Below, in pieces: positions 28,250 to 39,700 of a DNA stretch of 64,000 nucleotides. This DNA comes from Pipra filicauda. Its lineage: Eukaryota > Chordata > Aves > Passeriformes > Pipridae. Made by a program: the position numbers and the translations under genes. A model generated the notes under the pieces. That model was not told the DNA's origin and made no database searches. It was given only the letters and a program-made list of their open reading frames with translations. Every line of letters begins with the position of its first letter. Positions within the stretch are counted from its first letter, which is position 1. Location of the stretch: positions 2,665,501 through 2,729,500 of the forward strand of contig NW_024104532.1 in assembly GCF_003945595.2 (NCBI RefSeq). Reading direction: 5' to 3'.

Positions 28250-28527
28250 CCTGTATTTCTCTCTCCCAGCTTTTGCTTCCCTCAGAGTCTGGGGGATTCC
28301 GACTGCGTGGGTGGGGGGGGCTGCAGGCTGGCCTGGGCCTGCCCAGAGCAGGGCCCCGCCCCAGCACAACCGTGCAAGGGTGGGCGGTACAACCAGTCAA
28401 GGTATTGAGGTGGGTGAGTCACAGTGGGGCCAGGGGTGGTGCCCCTAGAGCGGTTTAATGCAGCCATGGACCCTCCAGCCTTCCTGCCCTGAGCACCAGG
28501 ACCATGTTCTACAAACACACAGAGACC

Positions 28528-28533
28528 TTTATT
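28528..28533 (-). terminator. Polyadenylation signal of NHP2
   Basis: AATAAA on the minus strand (TTTATT on plus), 133 bp beyond the NHP2 stop codon. Confidence 0.8.
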
Positions 28534-28665
28534 CACCCCCACAGTGCTCCCCTTCCCCCCCCAGTCAGTGCTCTTGGTGGTGTCCCCACAAATGGCCATG
28601 TGGCCCCTGGGCAGGGGCACAGGGACCTGTCACAACCCTGCAGGGCACAGCCAGTCCCCGGTTCT

Positions 28666-29982
28666 TCACAGTGGCAGTGGAAGAGATGACACCTCCTCCA
28701 GACACTCGTCGTAGGCCTCCTGGTACTCCTCGTGGGGCTTGATCATGATGACGCAGGTCGGGCGCTTGGAGCCGGCTGCAGCTCCCAGGTCCTGTGGGAA
28801 GAGTGAGACTGTGGGGTGCCAGGTCTCTTCCTGAGGGGAGAGGCTCAGGACCAGCTCACTGCATTCCCTGGTCTAATGCAAGGAATCTCTCTGCCAGCCC
28901 ATCAACCCAAAGCTCTCTGGACTTGTGCTGGGTTCAAGAGCCCTTTTCTCAGCCCAATTGTGTCCTACAAGCTGGAAGCAAAGGCCTGGGCTGGCACCTG
29001 GCACAAGGGGCTGGCACTTGGCTCATGTGCCATGCTTCTTCCCCAGAGCAGGATCTGCAGAGCTGCCTGCATGAGGCTGAAGCTCCAAAGACACCTCCCC
29101 TCGCTCCCAATTTCCAGCCCACGAAGAGGGTACTGGTCGCAGCTCACAACTGAGGAGGGAGAAATTCTCCTGGCTGTGTCCCAGAGGGCTCTTGTCCCTG
29201 ATATCCCCCAGGGCTGCTGAGGGAGTCGATCGTGGCAAACAGTTCTGTGATCTCATAGTGAAACACTCCTACAACTCCCCCATGTCCGTTCTGTGCAAGC
29301 ACCAGGTTCTTTACCTGGTCACTGCATCTGCACCTCCCCAGGATGGCTCCAGTCACAGCCTGGACTCCTCACAGGGGCTGGTTCGCCCCCAGCACTCACC
29401 GATTTGGAAGGGACATAAGCGTAGGGGAGGCTCCTGTCCTCGCACATGATGGGGATGTGGCAGTACACATCGATGGGCAGCGTGTCCCCAGCCAACACCG
29501 TGATCCTGCAGGGAGAGCCGTGTCAGTGGCAGGGCTGGACCAGAGGGGCCGCGGGCCGGAGCTGCACTTACCCCTTCTCGCCCTTGTTGATGAACTTCTG
29601 CACCTCCTTCACACCGCGGCGGATCTGCTTGTGCTTGGCCGCTGCAAGAGAACCACGAAGTGAGGGGCTGAAAGAGAACCACGGAGTGACGGAGGGGAGT
29701 GAGGGGCTGGAGAGAACCACGGAGTGAGGGAGGGGAGTGAGGGGATGGAGAGAACCACAGAGCGAGGAGCTGCACCACGCCATCGCCATGCCTCAGCCCG
29801 GCCCCGCCTCCGCCATATCCCGGCGCCGCCAGACCTTTCCTGATGCACTTGTAAAGCTTCCGCGTGAGCTTGCGGGACGCGAGGGGCTGCGCGATGGGGT
29901 TGAGGAAGTCGAGCTGCTCCCGGTACGAGCGCTCGGGAGCCGCCTCCGCCTCGGCCGCCGCCTCGGGCTTGTCCCGCGCCAT
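28666..29982 (-). CDS. NHP2: H/ACA ribonucleoprotein subunit NHP2 (4 exons, 149 aa)
   Basis: Core protein of H/ACA snoRNPs and telomerase RNP, acting with dyskerin, NOP10 and GAR1 in rRNA pseudouridylation in the nucleolus and Cajal bodies. Exons in coding order: 29835-29982, 29572-29641, 29400-29505, 28666-28791; phases join to 149 aa (human 153). The L7Ae-type RNA-binding domain spans about residues 40-140 and includes IRRGVKEVQKFINKGEKG, LAGDTLPIDVYCHIP and PHEEYQEAYDECLEEV. The protein ends SSLPLPL, close to human. Intron 1 is only 193 bp and mostly a short tandem repeat; its donor (gtctgg) is weak but phase and protein continuity require it. The promoter has CCAAT boxes. Confidence 0.96.
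29647..29772. repeat. Tandem repeat inside NHP2 intron 1
   Basis: About three imperfect copies of a 38-bp purine-rich unit (plus-strand core AGAGAACCACGGAGTGA followed by GGAGGGGAGTGAGGGG) occupy most of the 193-bp intron. Confidence 0.8.
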
Positions 29983-30059
29983 GGCCCGCGCCGGCCGCTT
30001 CCGCTGCCGGGGCACGCGCCGCGCCGGGGCGGGACATGCGGCTCCCCGCTCCCCGCCAG

Positions 30060-30108
30060 CCAATTGGCAGCTGCGCTAGCGCTGACAGACAGCCGCGCTG
30101 GCCAATGG
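30060..30108 (-). promoter_or_regulatory. CCAAT boxes of the NHP2 promoter
   Basis: A palindromic CCAATTGG (30060-30067) and a second CCAATGG (30102-30108) lie about 80 and 120 bp upstream of the NHP2 start codon. NF-Y binds this motif and is common in housekeeping ribosome-biogenesis genes. No TATA box is seen. Confidence 0.55.
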
Positions 30109-30159
30109 CAAAGCACCCACTTACCGGTTCCGCACCCCGGCCCCGCCCTCCGTCCCATA

Positions 30160-30345
30160 GCGCCGGCTCCGATCCCAATCGCAGTTCCAGCCCCGGCTCC
30201 AGTCCCAATCCCAGTCGCAGTTCCAGTCCCAGTGCTGGCCCCAGTCTCAATCTCCGTCCCAGGCCCGGCCCCAGTCCCTGTTCGAATTCGAGTTCCAGCC
30301 CCAGTCCTGTCTCAATCCCAATCCCAGTTCCAGTCCGAGTCAGAC
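30160..30345. repeat. Degenerate (CCCAGT/CCAATC)n array between BRD8 and NHP2
   Basis: Imperfect 6-12 bp units such as CCCAATCCCAGT and CAGTTCCAGTCC are repeated over about 185 bp. The array fills most of the short gap between the inferred BRD8 3' end and the NHP2 promoter. Confidence 0.75.
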
Positions 30346-30372
30346 ACACCAGGACAAGTTTCAACACGGGCC

Positions 30373-30378
30373 TTTACT
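30373..30378 (-). terminator. Candidate polyadenylation signal of full-length BRD8
   Basis: AGTAAA on the minus strand, a known variant hexamer, lies about 410 bp beyond the BRD8 stop codon. No AATAAA or ATTAAA is seen on the minus strand between the stop codon and this point. Confidence 0.35.
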
Positions 30379-30786
30379 GGGTGTGGTCGGTGCTGGTGAC
30401 GCTCAGCCCACCCCGAGCCCAGCCCACCACGGGCACGCTCCGGGCCGCTGTGCCCCGGGGTGCGGCCAGCCACCCCCGCGGCTGTGCCCAGCTCATCCAC
30501 CTGGCCACAAACTGCATTTTCTCCCTTGTTTTTCATCCCAGCGAACTTTTCGCCCTGCAGGGCTACGTTGCTACTTTTCCCAAAGAAAACAGGAGGCTTT
30601 TAACATGGTGCCCCTCCAAGAAACCACTTTGATCCTTATCGCAGTGACCCAGCAGCCACCACTGGGGATAACGAGCTCTGCCCAAGGCCACGGCAGCACA
30701 TCCCCCGAGCCCAGCACATCCTGAGCCACAGAGACAGCACTGCTCAAAACGAAAGTGGCCTCAGGCATGGCTTGTTACCTTCTCCC

Positions 30787-33700
30787 TCACTCCAGCCTGT
30801 CCCTGGAGTACAGGAGGGCTTCAGCCAAAACCTGCAGCTGCTCCATGACCTCTCGCTGCATCTCCACAGCGATGTGGAACACGTGGTGGTCACAGCTGTT
30901 GTACATCACTGCGTTCTGGAACATGAGCATGAGGTCACACTGGAACTGGATCATGGACTGAATGTGTCCCTTTGCCAGCCTTCTCTTTATGCTGGTTAAA
31001 TCCATGGGTCTAGAAAAGAGAGAGAAGGAGAACTGAATTGCAACCCAGGGGAAGGCATCCTTCGGGCTCTGCATGAATGTGATTATTCTCATTTCAGGGT
31101 GGCCCTGAAAGCAGAGCTATTTTCAATCAATTTTATTGCTCAGGACAAAGAGGGAGAGTGAGAAAGGCTTTTCTTCCAAGTCAGACAAAAGTTAAGTTCA
31201 GCCAATGCGACATTTGCTGTCCAACCAAGTTGGCAGGTCATTAGCAGTCACCTCTGAAAAAAATGTGATGCTGAGCTCCAGAGAAGGCAAGAGGTAATTA
31301 GTCTTCACGAAGTCAGTCCAGGTCTTAGTGGAAAAAGAAAAGTTACTAAAATAGGTTCTATTAAATCCCCTTAAAATCGAATGGTGCCACCAGCAAAAAT
31401 AGCAGTGCTGGTAAGGGGAACACGATGGGGAATAAATATTACTTCCCTTATTTTGACAGAATGGGAAAATGAATGGCTGCAGAAAGGACAACTGTGACCA
31501 GAATAGAACATGATTCAGCTCTGAAAAATGCCCTTAATCTCTCTGGGAAATATTGTTATGACCCACTTCTGTGCTGAGAGTGAAACATCTGGGGCGCATG
31601 CAGTGGGTGAGGAGGGGGCATTGCCTGAGGCACATCCCAGCATGAGGAGAAGGGACTGCTGAGCTGCAAGGAGCTAGATCCCCTGCCCAGGGACTGTGCC
31701 TGGGCTAAGCCATGCAATGCCTGCAAAGGGCAGGCACAATTCCCACCAGGTCCAAAGTTAGTGCAAGCTTCCACGTTCTAATTACCCAGAAGGGAGTTTT
31801 AATAAAAGAAATCAGTGGGAAATGCTGGTGACAGCCAAACTCTGGAAAAGGAGGAAGGAAACCATCTCACTGGGCCTTTGGAAACCAAAAACAACAGAAA
31901 AGAACCAGAGAGAAATCAACTAGTGAGCATTTCCTCCACAAACTCACCTCTTTACCACATCCCTGTATCCAGGGGCTTGTTTCTCTGACACTGGCTTCAG
32001 GAATGGGCTGCTGTATCTACAGGGACAAGGACAAAGAATGTTCTGTGCCTGCCTCTGTGCCAAAGGCAGCACTGGGACATGAAGCAGTGCTTCTCTGTCC
32101 CTGCCTGCCATGAGGGCCACAGACAGTGCTGTGCCAGCTGTGTAGGAAGCAGCACTTGGGCTCTGCCACATTAAGCAGAGGAAATAAATATGCAGTGTTC
32201 TCTCCAGCTCTGCAGCACACAACTGTTCCTAAAGCAAAGCCCTGGAGAGACAGCCCAGCCTCTGGGGAGGGGAGGACAAGGCCTGATGACACAGGAGCTG
32301 GGACTCAGGGCAGTGTGTTCAGGACATGTTGATCCAGCCCTCTGCTCTCACATACCTGTGACTGGCTATCATCCTCCAGATGGTCAGGAGTGTTTTCTTG
32401 AGGAGCAAATGCTGGAGGGGGTTATTCCAGCTTGGCTGCACCCTGTGGAGTGAAGGCATTGCCAGATTATCACACTTGAGACAAAGTGGGAGGTGGCAAT
32501 TCTGCTGGCATCCACCACATCCACAACCTTGGAGTGTGATGGTGGGAGCGTCCTCTATGGGAACACACAAGTAAACATCCAGAATGCAGGAAGATGCAGG
32601 GCAATCGGTAAAAACAAGAGCTGAGCTGAAGGGCAGGATCAAACTGGATAGAAAACCACATGCTACTCTGCAGTTTAGAACTTTACTGAGGTGGTTTTAT
32701 GAAGTTTCTCATCCCAACCCCCCATGTCTTTCCTTTGAAAGGCAGCCCAGATGATCACGCGTGGCAGAGCCTGCATGTGACAGATATACCTGCACCTGCT
32801 TAAAGGGGGTTGGTAATACCTCCCTCAGGAGCTGGACTGTGCTTTACCTGACAGAACGTGATGCCCAGCCTATCTGCCTTGAGGAAATGCATATTTTCCA
32901 TTTAATCTCTACTCTTCTCAATTCACCTTAGGATCAATGCCTCAAAATGCTGGCAGATCCACAGAGATAGCGCAATTTCCCTCCTGTTCTCCTTGGCTAT
33001 CTCACCTTCCTGGATGTGACCTGTGCCATACGCTTGTTCTCATGTGTGACAAGGGAAACGACTCTGTTCTGCTGCACCTGCAAGACAGAACCAGCTACTT
33101 ACAGGTGTGTGTTGGGAGGGCTTGTGGAGTCCAGCACCGGGGCTGCAGAGGTGCTGCCACTGTCGTCTTGGTCCTGGGCTTGAGCACTCATCTCCTGTGC
33201 ATCCTGCTCACCTGCTGGTTCTCCAGGTGACTCTGGAGTCTTGTCCTGAGGAGCACAGAGGAGTAGACATCTAAAATGGCAGCCTGAGATAAAGGACCTG
33301 AGTCCTTTACCTAGAAGCCAGCCTGCTGCACATCCCTTTACTGCATCCAGGCTCAGCTGGGAGCTCACTTGCTCTCTGTTATTCTGAGGATGATGTTTGA
33401 CCTTACTCAGACCTTCCCTGTGCTGCTCAGCGCTCAGTAACAGCTGGGTCTGATCTCTTGGATCCTATCCACCTCTGGTTAACACAAACTCTGTGGAGCT
33501 GCCCAGTGTTGTGTCTGTCTGCTCTCTGGGAAGAGTCATGGATGTAGAGAGGGCAATCAGCAGCTGAGGTAAGACTGCCTCAGGCTAGTTAAAGCTCGAG
33601 ATACAGATAACAGGATCCCCTAGAGCACAACAAGGTTGTTTCCCCAGAAACTCCCACATGAATATGACAGGGAATAGACTCATCCAGGAAGAAGAGTGGT

Positions 33701-36700
33701 GCTGTTGTACTAATTTGCCAATAAAATGTAGAGTGGCAGGAGAGGGAAGCTTTTTGAAGTCCAGATGTGGGATTATGTGCAGGGGCACCTCAGAATCCTC
33801 AACAGATCTGAAGCATGGGCAGACTTCTCAGGAAGAAACTGGACACTGTGCTGTGTTTGGTTTTGACCACTGGCAGAACTACGAGGGAACTGCTGTTAAT
33901 AACAGCAGTTAAGAACAGAGTAACTTCTGAGAATAACACTGTTCTGTCTGAACAGGTGAAAAACCTGAAAGTTAGTTACTTGACTCCAGTGTCCAAGTTT
34001 TCAAGGGAACAAGTGTGAGTGTGGAAAAATGACACCGTTCTTCCACTGCTACGTTACCTGTCCCAGGAATGCCTCGCAGGCTGGTGGAAGACCACAGCCC
34101 CCTAGACACAGGACTGATGCAAACCCAGGCTAAACAGTGCCTGCTTCCAAGACATGACGGTCCCCAGGGGCAGATGGTTATTGCTGGCACAGCCACATGG
34201 GCCTGAAACCAGCCAAGCTGTGCTGCAAAACACAGCAATTAGAACAAGGCAAGTATTCCAGTCTTGCCTTAAACCTGAGAGCAGCCTGCCAGCTCTCATG
34301 AGTCACCTTTACACTGCCAAGGAGCAATTCCTCCAACTCACATCTGAGGGTTTGATCTGTAAAAAGCTTCCTGTTTATAAAGATACACAGCCATACATAA
34401 AAAACACCCTTCCCTCCTATATTTCTCCTGTGTTCCCCTCCCTGCTGTCTCCTCCTGTGTGTCCCTGCCTCCCTGGGACTCCCCCATCTCTTCTAGAGCT
34501 AGTTTCCTTCACTGTCTCTTGTCTCTCATCCAGGACCAAAGGCTCTTTTAGGACCACCACTACCCTACCCCTCTTCCCAAGAAGTGTTCTTTCTCATCTT
34601 CTGCCAGAATGTGTAGTTGACTTCTCTCTGCTCCCAAGACTGCTGTTCCTCTGGTCTTTTCCTGGCACCTCACATCTTCCCCATCACTCTGCTTCCCTAA
34701 GCCACAATAATCCCACTGAGTCTGTGATGACTCTGTGCTGCCAGTGCAGAGAGATTCCAGCATCTGGGTTACCTGCAACACAGTGATTTATTACTTCAAA
34801 TTGTGAAGGTAAAAGGGAGAAGAAATAAACAGCACAGATGCTATTTTTGCATTCACTCATGAACGCCTTTCCATTTTTAGGAATCCTTGCAAAGCTTCTG
34901 ATGAAGCCCTATGTTATTATTACAGTGTCAGTTCACTGACATTTCTGTGCTTTAGGGTGAGCTGTGTTTTGGCAAAACAGCTCCCTTGTTGCAGTGCCAG
35001 CTCCAAATGGGAGGAAGGGCTGGGATTGGGCCAGGGAGCGAGTGAACCCAGGGCATCTGCTGTGCCCCTAGATTGTTTCTGTGTGTAGGGATGGTGGAGG
35101 CCCTGAAAAACTCCAATGTTTCAAGAGGGTCTGAACTATGCTGCCCACCTTCCTGTCATCCAAACAGCCCTACCTCGAAAAGGAACTGGAGAAGACTGTT
35201 GCTTTCATATGGCTTTTCTGCCTCTTGGTAATCTTCACTATCATTCTCCCAGAGAGGCTCACTCAACTTCAGCTCACAGTCTGCCTCTTGGGTGCTCTCC
35301 TCTACCTTCCCCACAGCCATGTCTTCAGTATTTCTCCAGCTCCTTGTGTCCAGATCCAAGCTTGAATCCCAGTTGGGAAGAGGCTGGAAGCCACTATTCT
35401 GTGACTCCCAGGATTGGCCCATCTGCAAACAATAAAAAGAGAAAGCAATTTATTTGTACCCAGATCCAGAACTGCCAAGCCCAGCTTGTTTCGTGACACA
35501 CTCTGAGAGCCCCAGCACAGGAAGGACTCTGAGGTGAGCAGTCTATACCTGCTCAGTCTATACCTGAGCCCTACACACAGCATGTGGCAGGGCTGCAGCT
35601 CTGCAACACAAACTGCTGCTTCAGAGCAACTGCATTACAGGTTTTCTGGTGCTTTTGCTGTGCCCTTCCCCTGCCCAGGGGTTGGGGGGTCACTGTGCTC
35701 AGGGCTTGCTGAGCTGGCTAGAAGCACGTGGCTTTGCTGGATGCTCCATGTTTAAGGTGCTGAAGGCACCAGCAAAGTCAATCTGAGTCCTGATGGGGCT
35801 CTTCAGCTGCTGACTGTTGTGAACAACTCGTGACTCCAAGGACAACTCACTGAAATCCCTTTGCTGCCCCCTGAGAACCTTTTATACTGGAAATAACTTA
35901 TTACAAAGCTTACAGACACTTTGTTTTTAAAGTGACAGGTGTGATTTAGCTGGATGGTGATATCTCATCTACCTGAGTCAGAAGAATTATAACCCTGCAC
36001 AGATACGCACTGACAGAGGACAGTTCTACATATTTCAGAAAATAAAAATTAGCAATCTCTTAAGAAGGGAGAAACCATTAATTTCATCTCTGTTCATTAG
36101 TCCATGCCTAAGTATCTTCTACTGCAGTAGTCCACTAAGATTTCTTTAAGCCTGGGGAATTGCTTGCAGAGTCACAGTAACAGTAAGTGATGTTAGAAAA
36201 TCTGTATCTTGCCCCTGAATGGAGCTGTGTGGATGCTGCACCTATGGAGGATTCTATGCATTAATTAACAGTGTCTTTACAGTTTTCAGTTAATTATGTA
36301 CAACCTAATTTTTTCAGAGTTTTGAACAAGAACATTTCTCACTGACTGCCTTTTGCACTCTCAGGACTGCTAGCACAGCTCCAAGTACAGCTTATGGTGC
36401 CTAATTGAGAGAAATAAAGAATCCACTGGGTTTGGGGATGAGAAAACTGGTTTGCTTATTTCCTGAACTTGCCAGCACAGTTAGGATCTGAAAGCCTGTC
36501 CTTCCAAAAGGACTCTTTCAAAGTTAACTTCAGTGGAAGCAGAAGAAATTTGATGAGGTAAGAGATAACATTACCTTCTCTCAGCTTCCAGAGTTGGTGT
36601 TGGGCAAGGAGTTGGGCAAAGTGAGATTTCATCTGAAGAGGAACCCTGTGCCTAAAGCACTGTCCTGCACCCTCAGCAGAGCTGGGCACACACAGAACCA

Positions 36701-39700
36701 GCCACTGCAGCTCAGCTGAGGAACAGAAAACCCTTATCCAGGGTAATCTGATCCCTTGTGATCATCTTTCTGTACTCCAGTTGAGAGGGTTTAAAACCAG
36801 AAAGCCCAGGGAACTTGGGCATAAGCATTGATTAAAGAGATCTTCAGCCTTATGTTCAGTTTTCCCAAACCTAGGAAGACTCAAGATGCCAGAAAGCAGA
36901 ACAGGGGCTTTAGTGCAAGACATGATGAGGGAAATAATCCCAGGCTGCTCCGCTCCACACCAATTCTGGACCAAATGATACAGACTTCAAATTTTAATTA
37001 AGAACTGCCTGACAGTTCTTAATAATGTTGGCCACATAAGTCACCAGCAAGGAACCTTTCTCAAATTGGAAAGTTTTAGTTCGCTTTGCAGAGATCAGAC
37101 ACTGTGCAACCCTTGGTGATTTGAGAAAAGGCTTTTAGAAATCAAGAAGGCAGTCTTTAAAAAGAACTTACATGTCAAAACAAGAAAAATGATAAAAGCC
37201 TGAACTCTAATAAATGAAATCTAGAATCCACATAAAGTAGGTAAAAAAAAAAAAAGGAAAATGAAAAACAGAACAATTTGCTAAAGACATAAAATAAAAA
37301 CAACAAACCCCATCAAAAACATCAGAAGCAGAGAACTGACAGATGATCAGTGGCGATGACGCATGATCAGTGCCAAACATCTCAGTGGAAAATAGGGCCA
37401 GTTGGAAAAACCAAATTAATCATCATTATCAGCAGTGCCACAGAGGAGATCACATGAGACCTTCTCTTGGGATGGGTCTGAGAGACGGTTTCTAATTAAA
37501 ATGTCAACAGGGGAGGTTTTAGAACAATTTAAGGGAGTGGGTAAACCTTAGAACCCATTGGGATTCACTTGTGAGTCGTAAAGAAGCTTAAATATAATGT
37601 GACCAATCCTACGCTGTGTAACCTGTCATTTAAATTTAAGAAGAAAACCAGAAAGGAGTGATTGTTTTATCTGTCTGTAAAAGGGGGGGTGTTGGGAGAT
37701 AAAGCACAGTAAAACATCAGCTCTGTACCAGACAGATTAGAACAAAGTATTAGGAAGAACAGAATTAGTAGTCAGAGCATGAGATGATGAACTGGGAAAG
37801 AAGCAATGGGGCTCTGTAGAGAAAATCATATCTTAAGAGTTTTAAAGCTCTTAGACTATTAAAAGGTCATGGGACAAGGAAAAAGGCTGAGAGAAAAATA
37901 CCTGTTTAAGAGAAGAAACCAAGGGTAGGAAGGACAATTAACCGGTAACCAAACCAAACGATTTTCAGCATTTCCACATAGTTCTTGGTGAAAATACACC
38001 TCAGTGATACATGGAACTCAAAACAGCAGGCACAGCCAACTTCAACAGTAAACTTGTGAAAATAAAGAGCTCTTACTAGGCCAGTAAGAGCTGGTCTTAA
38101 TGCCTCTGGTCTTAATCCCAGTGACTCAGTTTCCTGAAACCTGTGTAACAGAAAGCTGCACCCTGTACATGCTGCAGAGTGTATAACACTCCCAGCTGCC
38201 GCAAAGCATCAAGGATGATACTATTTTGTTCGTGGTTCTTTTTCCCCATGGAAGGTTGTGGGGGCAGAAAACACTCAAGTTTCCTCTCACAGGTTGTATG
38301 AGCAGAAAAGAAGGTGGCAACTTGGAAATTCTCACAGAGAACTTCAACCTCCATGTTGCTTAGGAAAAGGACTGTAATTTCCAGTATAAACTGCATAAAC
38401 TCAGATGTGAAACCAGGTACTGGCAATCCTGCCTGCAGCTGCTGGGATCACAGACTTTCACTCTCACTAGTGTAGCCTTCACAGATCTCCGGGGAAAGAA
38501 TGTACAGTACTTTTCATTGCGTTTTCTCCTAAGGGAAGCTCCAACAAGACTGTGTTATTTAACTTCTCATGGTTAGATTTCCTGTATCATCACAGTGGTG
38601 CTGTATCCTCACTCACTCATGCGGAGAATCTTCCTCTCCATCCAAGCATTATGGAACATTCCCGTGATTAATGGATAGTCTGTAAGGCCAAAGCTCTGCC
38701 ATGTGTGTGTTGGTCTATGGACAACTGGAAGAGAATTATAGCTGCAGATATTCAAGGCGGGTACACAGGCTTGTTCCACAGGGTTGCTCCCTGCAGAGCT
38801 GTGATGCTCAGTACACTGCACACCGGTTTGTTCCCAGATTTTAATATACATCACATTTACACATCACTAGTAAAAATCTGTACACTTCACAATACAGTAC
38901 ATACGAGCCACCAGTTGCTAGCTAACACCAGAACACTGATGAAGCCCAAGACAACTGCCTTAAAACAGGCAGGGGGGCTAGTCTTCCCCTCTGGGGAAGT
39001 TTCTTTGGGATACATATTCCAACGAGACACTGCTTTCCAGAGGGGCAAGTGAAGAAGGTGAACCGGGTCCCAGCAATGGACCTGCAGCTTTTCTTCCTCC
39101 TCCAACAGCTGTTAAGAGCAGCCTGCTTGCACTCCAGCTCCAGATGCCAGGTGCTGGGATTCAGCTGGGATTCTCTGTGTGCCTGTAGCATCATTTCTTC
39201 ATCTTCAGGTCTGCCTCGATGGCGCAGCGCCGCCCTCTGGTGCCTCCGTCCTGCTCACAAGGCAAACAAACACAGTTACACAACCCGACACAAGCGCTCT
39301 GCTCTCTCCAGCACAGGGGGAGGGAGGGAATTCTGCATCTGGCAACAACTTTTCTTGCCTTCCAATCAGGAGAAAGGGAAGCTGTCCCTAAGGCGGCCTG
39401 GAGAGGCCTGCCTGCAGACCTACCTAAAGATTGCTCTGGACACAGCAGGGTGCTGGGCTTGGCAGCATGTGTGCACTGCTGGAGCCAGGGCAGAGAGAGG
39501 CAACATGACTCTTGCCCAGATAGATGCTTTTGGAGCCTGGACAGCACAGGCTTTCTCCTAAATGGCAGATTCTAGCTTAAGGTGGGAAGAGGAAACTGCT
39601 TACTAACCTACCTTATCAGCTGCTGATCCCTATGGCAAGTGCTCCTCCAGTTGAGTGTCCCTGGCACTAGCTCCCTAGTTTCTTGGCATAACTCCTTTCC

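Noticed and set aside
37790..37895. Possible C/D box snoRNA in a BRD8 intron (ATGATGA followed by CTGA about 90 nt later)
   Set aside because: No terminal stem pairs the boxes, there are no internal C'/D' boxes, and the motifs are on the strand opposite to BRD8 transcription.
38112..38426. A 104-codon minus-strand frame in BRD8 intron 21
   Set aside because: No similarity to any family I recognise, no convincing splice sites in phase with BRD8, and no promoter or CpG context.
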